DNA from: CAZAFL01 sp964484465
GTDB lineage: Bacteria; Bacteroidota; Ignavibacteria; UBA10030; SZUA-254
Direction: 5' to 3'
DNA: 11,081 nt
Assembly (NCBI GenBank): GCA_964484465.1
Contig: CAZAFL010000050.1
Span: 1-11,081 of the forward strand
In this document: piece after piece, positions 1 through 5,791 of the stretch
Layout: each line of letters opens with the position of its first letter
Position numbering within the stretch: the first letter of the stretch is position 1
Notes under the pieces: generated by a model
What the model was told of the DNA's origin: nothing
Databases searched by the model: none
Seen by the model: the letters and a program-made list of their open reading frames with translations, nothing else
Translations under genes and position numbers: made by a program

Positions 1-8
1 CAACAAAA

Positions 9-37
9 AACCCGGCCCTCGTCATCAGAGCCGGGTT
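9..37 (-). terminator. Rho-independent terminator of the small outer-membrane barrel gene
   Basis: On the minus strand the arms AACCCGGC and GCCGGGTT can pair as a GC-rich 8-bp stem around a 13-nt loop. The 3' arm runs straight into a T tract (six Ts counting the last two of the arm). It lies about 50 bases after the stop codon of the gene at 85-567 and points the right way for it. The plus-strand reading has no T tract, so it should act mainly on the minus strand. Confidence 0.85.
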
Positions 38-84
38 GGTCTCTAGTAATCTGCGCCCGTCATGCGCAGAGAATGACCATCTGC

Positions 85-567
85 TTAGAAATATACCCGC
101 ATACCAAATCCGGTATCGAGTCCGGTCTTAGACATTGGGCTGACAATCCATATCGGTGCAGCCTCTACGAACATGTCTAAGGGCGCATGCGGAATGGTGT
201 AATTAAGTCCCGCGACTCCGCGGAAACCTAAACCGATGTTTTCACCCCGGTTAAAGTAACTAGTACGCGAGGTAGTCACATCTGATCTGCCGGGACCCAT
301 CGCAAGGCCGGCGCCATAATCCAGTCCGATAAACTGGTTTTGGAACGGGTGCGCATGCCAGAGATAGTTCACATCGAGGCGAACCCCGTTGTCTGGCAGG
401 AAACCGACCGCTCCTTCGAGAGCATTTTCATGACTGTAACGATATTTCCACGAGACTCCGGTGGGCTCGCCCGCGATAAAGCCGACGCCGAGTTTTCCAT
501 ACGTCTGGCTGTCCGCGACAGTGCTCCACACTAACAAAGTAGCGAGGAGAAGAAATATCTTTTTCAT
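85..567 (-). CDS. Small outer-membrane beta-barrel protein (GEPTG-motif type)
   Basis: This encodes a 160-aa secreted protein of unknown function, probably a small outer-membrane barrel. Residues 1 to about 20 form a signal peptide (MKKIFLLLATLLVW, then a polar stretch). The mature part is an alternation of glycine, aromatic and polar residues typical of amphipathic beta strands, and it ends in VYF, with a C-terminal phenylalanine as in many barrel proteins recognised by the BAM machinery. The segment GEPTG (33-37) followed by K41 is characteristic of a family of small barrels found in several Gram-negative phyla, some annotated as DUF3996-like; the family name is from memory. The ATG is supported by an AAAGGAG ribosome binding site 9 bases upstream. 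It appears monocistronic, with its own terminator downstream. No ligand or substrate can be read from the sequence. Confidence 0.8.
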   Translation of the reverse strand: MKKIFLLLATLLVWSTVADSQTYGKLGVGFIAGEPTGVSWKYRYSHENALEGAVGFLPDNGVRLDVNYLWHAHPFQNQFIGLDYGAGLAMGPGRSDVTTSRTSYFNRGENIGLGFRGVAGLNYTIPHAPLDMFVEAAPIWIVSPMSKTGLDTGFGMRVYF

Positions 568-596
568 AACAATACTCCTTTCTGAAAGTGGAACTT

Positions 597-626
597 ATCT
601 TACTGAACATTCCAGAGAAAGTTCAA
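597..626 (-). promoter_or_regulatory. Candidate promoter for the small outer-membrane barrel gene
   Basis: On the minus strand, TTGAAC (positions 626-621) and TAAGAT (602-597) are separated by 18 bases, close to sigma-70 -35 and -10 elements. Transcription would begin near position 590 and give a leader of about 20 bases carrying the AAAGGAG site. A second TTGACA-like hexamer at 708-703 has no good partner. If the organism belongs to Bacteroidota, its sigma factor prefers other motifs, so this is tentative. Confidence 0.35.
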
Positions 627-805
627 GTTTCAGTCATCGGATGTTAACAAAAAGGAGTACTGACATGTTATATGTTTATTCCTTCAAGAATTAATAATAA
701 ATTGTCAAGTTGGCAGAGCGTGATATATTCTTGCATGAAAAAATTTTAACAATTGATGCAGTTTCCAATGTATTCTTAACCAATGCCATTTCTTTACACT
801 ATTAT

Positions 806-1765
806 TTATTTTTCTTTCAGCGAAGCTAAATATCGAGCTAAGTCCTCGATTTGCGTATCAGTAAGCTGTCCATTAAAACCAGGCATCGAAGAGTTGCCAT
901 TTTCATTTGAAGGGTTTTCAATATATGCTTTGATATAGCTTTTGCTGCGTGCGGAACCTATGGTCGAGAGATCGGGTCCGACGGTTTCTCCCTCTTTACC
1001 GATTTTGTGGCATGAGGTGCAATTCTCTTGAAAAAGCTTCGGAGCTTCTTGAGTAAAAGGCCCACTACCCAGAGATTTTATATAGGCCACCAAAACGTTG
1101 ATTTCCTCATCTAAGAGATTTAGTTTTGGCATCACTGATCCCGGAGTAACTGCTTGAGGATCGCGGAAATGTTTCGCTAGCCATTCTCCGCTCACGTCGC
1201 CAACTACTTTATCCAACTCAGGACCGACTAATCCTCCTTGTCCGCCGATTGAGTGGCAGTATGAGCATTTAAGTTCGCCATAAAGCCGATGCCCGGCTGA
1301 AACCATCGGGTTTTTTTCCACGGTGGGGTTGGTAAGCGGACTCATATAGCCGGTCCAAGTGAAGTAACCCCATGCAGCAATTGTAATAAATGCGAGGGTG
1401 GTCGCTAGAGGTCGCCGCAGCGGATGGCGTTCTGGTCCACGGTCAAGGAGAGGAATCAACAAAAGAAGTAACAAAGCCAAGAGGGGTAAAACGACAGCTG
1501 CTACTGCCTCGAGTTTTCCCGGGAAAAGTTTAAGCATTTGAAAAAGAAATAAGAAGTACCATTCCGGTCGAGGATTGTAGTTAGCGTCCGTAGGGTCGGC
1601 GAACTCCTCAAGTCCCGCACCCACCAAATATGCAAGCATGCCAATGGCACACAATACGACAAAGGAGACTATGACATCTTTGAATACGGTATAAGGAAAA
1701 AAAGAACGTCCCCCTTCCTTGAGTTGGATATATCGCTTAAGATATTCTTCGTGCCAGGTGGGCAT
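806..1765 (-). CDS. qcrC: bc-complex subunit IV fused to two cytochrome c domains (QcrC-like)
   Basis: A 319-aa fusion that completes the cytochrome b core and carries electrons onward. Residues 1-145 match the C-terminal half of cytochrome b (subunit IV): three membrane segments at about 31-52, 86-107 and 120-141, and the quinol-site motif PEWY at 67-70. Two cytochrome c domains follow, with haem motifs C167-S-Y-C-H171 and C249-T-S-C-H253; M212 (VMP) and M294 (SMP) are the likely axial ligands. Bacillus QcrC has the same subunit IV plus cytochrome c design but only one c haem, and actinobacterial QcrC has two c haems without subunit IV, so this protein combines both. The start ATG overlaps the stop of cytochrome b by one base (TAATG), which implies translational coupling and explains the weak ribosome site. 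It is the last gene of the operon. I saw no convincing terminator after it. Confidence 0.93.
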   Translation of the reverse strand: MPTWHEEYLKRYIQLKEGGRSFFPYTVFKDVIVSFVVLCAIGMLAYLVGAGLEEFADPTDANYNPRPEWYFLFLFQMLKLFPGKLEAVAAVVLPLLALLLLLLIPLLDRGPERHPLRRPLATTLAFITIAAWGYFTWTGYMSPLTNPTVEKNPMVSAGHRLYGELKCSYCHSIGGQGGLVGPELDKVVGDVSGEWLAKHFRDPQAVTPGSVMPKLNLLDEEINVLVAYIKSLGSGPFTQEAPKLFQENCTSCHKIGKEGETVGPDLSTIGSARSKSYIKAYIENPSNENGNSSMPGFNGQLTDTQIEDLARYLASLKEK

Positions 1766-2463
1766 TAGTTTTGATTGGATTCAATTTGGTTTTGTTTTTT
1801 AGGTGGTTCTGAGATACCGTGCCAGACAACAAGGAAAAGATGAATGCCAATCAGAAGCGCTGTTAAAATTGGCAGTACCAAGACGTGAAAAGAGTAGAAA
1901 CGAGTCAGCGTTGCGGCCCCCATCTCTTCTCCACCCTTCAGGATCTTTGAGACGTGGGAACCCACAACCGGTGTTTGTCCTGCGATGTTAGTACCAACCG
2001 CTGTTGCCCAATATGCTTTTTGGTCCCATGGCAAAAGATATCCCGTAAAACTAAAACCCATCACGAGAAGCAGAATAACAACTCCGACGATCCATGTGAC
2101 TTCGCGCGGATATTTATAGGAACCCATAAAAAAGACCCTCAGCATGTGAAGCAAAACGAACACGACCATAAACGATGCCCCCCATTTATGAACGCCTCTC
2201 AAAAAACGACCCAGAAAAACCTGGTCATTGATGTACCGCACCGAATCGTACGCATGGTCGGGCGAAGGGACGTAATTCATTGCCAACAATGCCCCTGTTA
2301 TAATTTGAACGATGAAGACAATAAGAGCTGCACTCCCCAAGGTGTACAGCCAGGCTCCAACGCCTTTCGCTTCCGGAATCTTTCGTGCAAAAAGAGTCTC
2401 CCAAATCTTTTTAAGCCCAGTTCGTTCGTCGAGCCAGCACCAAATATCTCGATCTCTCGTCAT
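1765..2463 (-). CDS. qcrB: Cytochrome b6-type subunit of a quinol:cytochrome c oxidoreductase
   Basis: The 232-aa dihaem membrane core of the bc complex, equal to the N-terminal half of cytochrome b. Four membrane segments lie at about 37-62, 94-114, 122-146 and 190-215. The haem-ligand pairs are H92/H106 (13 residues between) and H193/H208 (14 residues between); the 14-residue spacing in the last helix is the b6/Firmicutes pattern, not the mitochondrial one. The Qo-site region reads GYLLPWDQKAYWA (141-153). The cysteine that binds the extra haem c of plastid and Firmicutes b6 proteins (in YCLGG) is replaced by T41 in YTLGS, so that haem is probably absent. The start overlaps the Rieske stop as ATGA, with AGGT upstream. 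It works with the Rieske protein and the subunit IV fusion on either side of it. Confidence 0.95.
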   Translation of the reverse strand: MTRDRDIWCWLDERTGLKKIWETLFARKIPEAKGVGAWLYTLGSAALIVFIVQIITGALLAMNYVPSPDHAYDSVRYINDQVFLGRFLRGVHKWGASFMVVFVLLHMLRVFFMGSYKYPREVTWIVGVVILLLVMGFSFTGYLLPWDQKAYWATAVGTNIAGQTPVVGSHVSKILKGGEEMGAATLTRFYSFHVLVLPILTALLIGIHLFLVVWHGISEPPKKQNQIESNQN

Positions 2464-2966
2464 GTTGTTACCTGTGTTGGTTTGGGCAAAATGTGGAGAC
2501 GACTGTCGACTATCTTGTTTTCGTACCGATCAAGAGGTCTGGGTGGAGGCCCCGAAATGACACTACCCGCAACATCAAAGACAGCGGTGTGACAAGGGCA
2601 AAGGAATTGCTTTTTTTCTTCATCCCAATGGTAAGGACATCCTAAGTGTGTGCATCGGGGGTCAAACACATTGAAGTGTGAGCCGTCGGTTGTATACACC
2701 CACGCTGATGAGTGTCGCTCCGTTGTTATCCATGAATCGCGCAGTCTCTGCACAAATTCGATTTTTGTGGGACTCCCTTTAGGAAACCCATCGAGAGGGC
2801 CGAGGTCGATCCAATTTTCTTCCTTGTGTTTAAAAGCCGGAGAAACAAAATAAGCTATTCCCGTACCTCCCACGATTGCCGCGATAAGGGTGCCTACTGT
2901 GGCAATGGCAAAACTTAAAAAATGGCGACGAGAAACCCGTGATGTCTTATCTAAAGAGTCTTCCAT
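2460..2966 (-). CDS. qcrA: Rieske iron-sulfur protein of the bc complex
   Basis: A 168-aa Rieske [2Fe-2S] protein that takes electrons from quinol at the Qo site and passes them to cytochrome c. The N-terminus carries a Tat signal (SRRHFLSF, 12-19) followed by one hydrophobic segment (about 20-41) that likely stays as the membrane anchor. Cluster ligands are all present: CTHLGC at 105-110 (C105, H107 as ligands, C110 for the disulfide) and CPCH at 123-126 (C123, H126 as ligands, C125 for the disulfide). The proline loop GPPPRPL lies at 139-145. Length is normal for a bacterial Rieske protein. It starts 24 bases after the stop of the small cytochrome c gene with a poor ribosome binding site, and its stop overlaps the next start as ATGA, so it sits firmly inside the operon. 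Confidence 0.95.
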   Translation of the reverse strand: MEDSLDKTSRVSRRHFLSFAIATVGTLIAAIVGGTGIAYFVSPAFKHKEENWIDLGPLDGFPKGSPTKIEFVQRLRDSWITTERHSSAWVYTTDGSHFNVFDPRCTHLGCPYHWDEEKKQFLCPCHTAVFDVAGSVISGPPPRPLDRYENKIVDSRLHILPKPTQVTT

Positions 2967-2990
2967 TGAAATGAGATTTTCTATTCCAAA

Positions 2991-3383
2991 TTACTTCTTA
3001 GGATTACCCTTTGAACTATCAGGTTTCAACGAGGCGAGCCATTCTGTGAGAATTTTCAGTTCTTCATCACTGCCGCTGAATTTGAGCAAATGTTTCTTTC
3101 CATGCAGTGTTTCTTCCTTGTGGAGCCACTTTGTTATCCAAGCTGCATCGTGCTCTGTTCCGACAGTGGAGAGATCCGGCGGACCTTTCGGAGACGCGCT
3201 ACTGCTCTTCTTGATAATCCCTACCGCCTCAATCGAGTGGCATGATGTACACTTCTTGTTCATGAAAATCGTCTTGCCATCGACCTTTTTCTCTTCTTTC
3301 GCCTTGGTTTCCTGAGCCCTCATGACCAAGAGGTTCGTAACGATCAGGACGATGACGGCAAGTGTTGTAACTATGTTTTTCAT
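2991..3383 (-). CDS. Small membrane-anchored monohaem cytochrome c
   Basis: A 130-aa c-type cytochrome, probably the electron carrier serving the bc complex or linking it to the outer membrane. Residues 3-21 are an uncleaved anchor or signal peptide, followed by a charged linker and one haem motif C45-T-S-C-H49. The C-terminal part (LKFSGSDEELKILTEWLASLK) is the closing helix of class I cytochromes c. I place the start at 3383, where ATG is preceded by AAGGAG at a 9-base spacing; an in-frame ATG at 3440 would add 19 residues, lacks such a site and overlaps the upstream gene. Oddity: no methionine follows the haem motif, so the usual axial Met is missing where relatives typically have it after GKKH. 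H94 or H99 may substitute, which would lower the redox potential; this is inference. It begins 31 bases after the porin-cytochrome stop. Confidence 0.9.
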   Translation of the reverse strand: MKNIVTTLAVIVLIVTNLLVMRAQETKAKEEKKVDGKTIFMNKKCTSCHSIEAVGIIKKSSSASPKGPPDLSTVGTEHDAAWITKWLHKEETLHGKKHLLKFSGSDEELKILTEWLASLKPDSSKGNPKK

Positions 3384-3414
3384 ACAATCAATCTCCTTGT
3401 GTAGTAGATAAATG

Positions 3415-4602
3415 TCAAAGTGCAAAGTGCAGAGCGACAATCCCTCTATCCTCTTCCGCGACTTTGCGGAATTGGTATTCTATTCCAAGTTTAATATTTG
3501 GAAGCACGAGGTATTGCACTCCCGGCGTGACTGCCCAAGTTGTCTTGTCTATGCCGCCATTCGGGTCAGCGTCGAGTCGATCAAGTGTGACGATGTCGTA
3601 CCTGCCGAGGATCATTGTTCGCTCAGACACGACGTAATCACCTTCCAGGAATCCGCCATAAAAGAATGTGCTCTCGTCTAGTCCATTGAAGTTGTTGTCA
3701 TTACCATAGAGAACCGAAGTGAGCACATTCAGATTGGAAAAATTCCAGCGGATGTCACAGCCAAGGCGGAAAAACTTATCTGTTTGGTCAAGTCCCGTGG
3801 TATCATCTTCGAGAATAGTATTGGTACCATAGTATCCGAAGACCCCAATTGTATTTTCTCCAAAATTTTTAGCGATGCGAAGATATGGATCTTTCGAAGA
3901 GTTGTTGTCGAGAGTGCCTGTGAATGAGTTCGCTTCAAATCCGCCACCGTTTACGAGACCAGCCCAGTACCAGAGGTCATTGCCAAGATTGCCAGTAAGT
4001 TCGAATCCAAGCTGGGGTTGATCGATTGTCCATGGGTTTGCTCCGAGTGCCTGTGCATAACCGAGATAGTCAAATCCACTCAATCGCTCAATCTCGGGAG
4101 AAAATGAGAGTGGTAATTGATACTGGCCTACACGTAAGCTGACAAGTTGATTATCAAAAAGGTCGTTGATCCGTAGCGAGACAACCAACGGCTCACCGGC
4201 TCCGCCATCTTCCCACAGGTGGGTGTGGAGGTATACCGAAACCTTGCTGGAAAAATTCACAGCAGCATTTAATTGAAGTTCGTCAAGCGAAGTAAAATTG
4301 GTGACAGGTTGGCCCTTTGGAGCTATCTGCTCGCTGAACTTTCCGTGCACTGTAACTGGAAGCGATTCAAATCCCTTTGACCAGAAGTCGGTCGAATCAA
4401 CCGCTCCAATCTCACCCGGGGTCCGATACCCATTATTCTTGAAATCGCGGCCAAATTCATTCAGTTGCGGATAGATTGTATGGCAAGTGTTGCATCCCAA
4501 GTTGTATTTGCGCGAAAATGCGGGGATGGCAGAGGCCTCGTTGGAACAAAGAACGATTCCCAAAACGATACATAACAATAACATAAGCATAAAATGTTTC
4601 AT
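3415..4602 (-). CDS. Outer-membrane porin with N-terminal c-type haem motif (Cyc2-like layout)
   Basis: A 395-aa predicted cytochrome-porin fusion. Residues 1-25 are a signal peptide ending ASA. Right after it comes a haem motif C37-N-T-C-H41 in the context PAFSRKYNLG before it and PQLNEFGRDFKNNGY after it. That N-terminal pattern (PAFxRK, CxxCH, LNxFGRxFKxxGY) is shared with the iron-oxidising Cyc2 proteins and with a broad set of uncharacterised haem-porins. The remaining residues 60-395 are aromatic-rich alternating strands of a porin barrel, with segments such as LRVGQYQLPLSFSPE (156-170). No methionine ligand is obvious close to the haem. The start is supported by AAAGGAG 6 bases upstream. 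It heads the canonical part of the bc operon, which suggests electron exchange between periplasm and cell surface. It could instead be a plain porin carrying a haem of unknown use; direction and donor cannot be read. Confidence 0.82.
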   Translation of the reverse strand: MKHFMLMLLLCIVLGIVLCSNEASAIPAFSRKYNLGCNTCHTIYPQLNEFGRDFKNNGYRTPGEIGAVDSTDFWSKGFESLPVTVHGKFSEQIAPKGQPVTNFTSLDELQLNAAVNFSSKVSVYLHTHLWEDGGAGEPLVVSLRINDLFDNQLVSLRVGQYQLPLSFSPEIERLSGFDYLGYAQALGANPWTIDQPQLGFELTGNLGNDLWYWAGLVNGGGFEANSFTGTLDNNSSKDPYLRIAKNFGENTIGVFGYYGTNTILEDDTTGLDQTDKFFRLGCDIRWNFSNLNVLTSVLYGNDNNFNGLDESTFFYGGFLEGDYVVSERTMILGRYDIVTLDRLDADPNGGIDKTTWAVTPGVQYLVLPNIKLGIEYQFRKVAEEDRGIVALHFAL

Positions 4603-4612
4603 GTCTGCTCCT

Positions 4613-4804
4613 TTAGTAAATAAATATCATCCTCAGCTGTAATGCATTATCTTTTTGCGAGCCAGCAGCCCCCTTTTTCGAATCCTTGTACTGATACTGA
4701 CCGATGAACTGCAATCCATACCCATTGCGTAGTTTGTAAATCCTGTTATGCCCCAGATTTTTTTGCCAATATTGTTGAAGTTCCATATGAATTACTCGTT
4801 TCAT
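4613..4804 (-). CDS. Short ORF resembling the C-terminal end of an outer-membrane barrel
   Basis: A 63-aa ORF, first in the respiratory transcript. From about residue 26 it reads like the last two strands of a barrel: GYGLQFIGQYQYKD, a short Lys/Gly/Ser turn, then ALQLRMIFIY ending in an aromatic residue, the common terminal signal of outer-membrane proteins. There is no signal peptide, and 63 residues cannot form a barrel alone. It may therefore be the remnant of a larger porin whose front was lost, or a short translated leader. The ATG at 4804 has GAGG at a 7-base spacing, so translation is possible. Its stop is 10 bases before the next gene's ATG, and the ribosome site of that gene lies in between. 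The similarity to porin ends is pattern recognition only. Confidence 0.45.
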   Translation of the reverse strand: MKRVIHMELQQYWQKNLGHNRIYKLRNGYGLQFIGQYQYKDSKKGAAGSQKDNALQLRMIFIY

Positions 4805-4858
4805 CTTCCATCCTCAATTTATAGAGAATGAGTATTGTAGCCAATGACATTTGATAGT

Positions 4859-4886
4859 AGAAAACATGATTTTTGTCATGTTTTCT
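4859..4886. promoter_or_regulatory. Palindromic Crp/Fnr-type operator ahead of the respiratory operon
   Basis: A perfect palindrome with 11-bp arms: AGAAAACATGA, six bases (TTTTTG), then TCATGTTTTCT. The core is AACATGA-N6-TCATGTT, with TGA and TCA placed six bases apart as in CRP sites (TGTGA-N6-TCACA). Bases 4863-4887 are identical to 5686-5710. The centre is about 69 bases upstream of the ATG at 4804. Minus-strand -10-like hexamers TACAAT and TATAAA would put the centre near -45 or -61.5, both within the range used by activators. The hairpin this can form in RNA has no T tract after it, so a terminator role is less likely. Confidence 0.7.
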
Positions 4887-4904
4887 TAATTTCTTCTATT
4901 GTAG

Positions 4905-5021
4905 CTAGTTCTTCCAAATCTTCAATCCGTTAAGCAAACTTATTGTACGCTCTGAAAACAGCGAGGAATCAGCTATAAAGGTTCCAAGTATCTGTGACGT
5001 AGTAGATTTATACTCATGCAT
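4905..5021 (-). CDS. Possible 38-aa ORF between the stress-protein gene and the respiratory operon
   Basis: An ORF of 38 codons starting MHEYKSTTSQILGTFIAD and ending IWKN. Its ATG is preceded by GGAAGGAA at a plausible ribosome-site distance. It ends 19 bases before the operator palindrome. It has no signal peptide or recognised motif, and I do not recognise a family. It may be translated, a leftover of a decayed gene, or chance. Together with the 31-codon ORF at 5058-5153 it fills most of the 345-base stretch 4805-5149, which otherwise contains only the operator and the promoter of the respiratory operon. Confidence 0.2.
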   Translation of the reverse strand: MHEYKSTTSQILGTFIADSSLFSERTISLLNGLKIWKN

Positions 5022-5057
5022 TGCGGAGTTTCCTTCCAGCAAAAGCTTGCTTTCTGG

Positions 5058-5153
5058 TTACAGTGTGGGCCGGTTGCCCGCACCTGATTGAGGCTTGCAT
5101 ATTACGGCTGCAAGGAACATGACAACAATGGCATGCACAAAGCTCCTTTTCAT
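5058..5153 (-). CDS. 31-aa secreted or membrane micro-peptide coupled to the stress-protein gene
   Basis: A 31-codon ORF whose ATG overlaps the stop of the universal stress protein gene as ATGA, the same arrangement seen between the bc subunit genes nearby. It begins MKRSFVHAIVVMFLAAVICK, a positively charged start followed by a hydrophobic stretch, and ends with a short polar tail (PQSGAGNRPTL). It therefore resembles a signal peptide or a single-pass membrane micro-peptide. A purine-rich AAGGGA lies about 9 bases before the ATG. It could also be the surviving front of a secreted protein that was truncated, as no continuation is obvious in other frames downstream. No family recognised. Confidence 0.4.
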   Translation of the reverse strand: MKRSFVHAIVVMFLAAVICKPQSGAGNRPTL

Positions 5154-5611
5154 ATTTGAAGTTCCCTTCTGTTTTTTTCTGAAGATATGAGCGTGCTTGG
5201 ATGTACAAGAATGATCGGTATATTTGAATTGTGCATAATGTACTCGGCGATGGTTCCTAAATTTGTCTCGGTAAGGTATCCTTTGCCGTGGGTCGTCATA
5301 ATAATGAGATCTACCTTTTCCTCAGCGGCAAACTTCAGGATTTCAGTTGTTGCATGACCGCGGCGGATGATACAGACGATATTTTCATACTGGTATATCG
5401 GGGCATGAAACGCATCTTCAAGTTTTTGTTGGACGGAACATGCGCAATCCACCGGGCTGTTTTCAAGTGTACAACTTTCGTGATTCTCGATGACATGAAG
5501 CAGATAGATACTCGCCCGGGATTTAACTGCGAGTTGACATGCATACTCCATTGCGCCCAGAGAAACCTCAGATAAATCTGTCGGGAGCAGTATTTTTGTG
5601 ATTTTCTTCAT
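5150..5611 (-). CDS. Universal stress protein (UspA family), single domain
   Basis: A 153-aa UspA-fold protein, likely cytoplasmic, that binds ATP or another nucleotide and acts in stress or energy-limitation responses. The N-terminal strand ILLPTDLSE (7-15) carries the conserved Asp (D12). The C-terminal nucleotide loop follows the family pattern G-2x-G-9x-G(S/T), here T106-T-H-G109, nine residues, G119-T120, so the first glycine is replaced by threonine. The final strand IPIILVHP is typical. Unusual for the family is a cysteine group in the variable middle part: C47, C56 and C58, plus C25 and C80, which might sense redox state or bind metal; that is a guess. The ATG has GGAAG at a 7-base spacing. 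The gene lies downstream of the second copy of the Crp/Fnr-type operator, which suggests joint control with the respiratory operon. Confidence 0.9.
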   Translation of the reverse strand: MKKITKILLPTDLSEVSLGAMEYACQLAVKSRASIYLLHVIENHESCTLENSPVDCACSVQQKLEDAFHAPIYQYENIVCIIRRGHATTEILKFAAEEKVDLIIMTTHGKGYLTETNLGTIAEYIMHNSNIPIILVHPSTLISSEKNRRELQI

Positions 5612-5685
5612 GGTATTCTTCCTTCTTAATGCTATACCAATCTAAGAATAGGCATTGCGTAAGGGAATGACGACAGTAAGGCATG

Positions 5686-5710
5686 AACATGATTTTTGTC
5701 ATGTTTTCTT
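5686..5710. promoter_or_regulatory. Second copy of the Crp/Fnr-type operator, ahead of the stress-protein gene
   Basis: These 25 bases are identical to 4863-4887 and contain AACATGA-N6-TCATGTT (5686-5705). The left flank differs from the first copy, so the arms here are 7 bp rather than 11, which points to a conserved protein-binding core rather than a duplicated hairpin. The centre is about 84 bases upstream of the ATG at 5611. A minus-strand TATTCT at 5649-5644 would place it near -58, a class I activator position. It lies about 80 bases past the stop of the Crp/Fnr gene, inside the 180-base gap between that gene and the stress-protein gene. Confidence 0.7.
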
Positions 5711-5791
5711 GAGCGGCGGGGAGATGCAAACAATGAATTTAGTTCAAAACAGGAGGAATAAAGACTGATAACGAGGAAAAGCTACAACAGA

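Noticed and set aside
723..762. TGCAT/ATGCA inverted repeat downstream of the respiratory operon as a terminator
   Set aside because: The arms are only five bases with a long AT-rich loop and no convincing stem followed by a T tract.
1954..2592. 212-aa plus-strand ORF
   Set aside because: It is antisense to the clear cytochrome b and Rieske genes, with no domain pattern; a shadow of their codon use.
2890..3315. 141-aa plus-strand ORF
   Set aside because: It is antisense to the small cytochrome c gene and shows low-complexity Ser/Phe composition typical of a reverse shadow.
3384..3440. Upstream in-frame extension of the small cytochrome c to an ATG at 3440
   Set aside because: The ATG at 3383 has AAGGAG and begins a proper signal peptide; the extension overlaps the upstream gene and would put 19 non-signal residues in front.
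4859..4886. Palindrome read as an intrinsic terminator
   Set aside because: The 11-bp stem is AT-rich and lacks a T tract on the minus strand after the stem; the identical core upstream of a second gene fits an operator better.
5014..5208. 64-aa minus-strand ORF rich in Cys and His, including an apparent CxxCH (CHCCH)
   Set aside because: It overlaps the 3' end of the stress-protein gene in another frame, has no signal peptide for haem attachment and no good ribosome site. The better-supported 31-codon ORF with an ATGA overlap uses the same bases.
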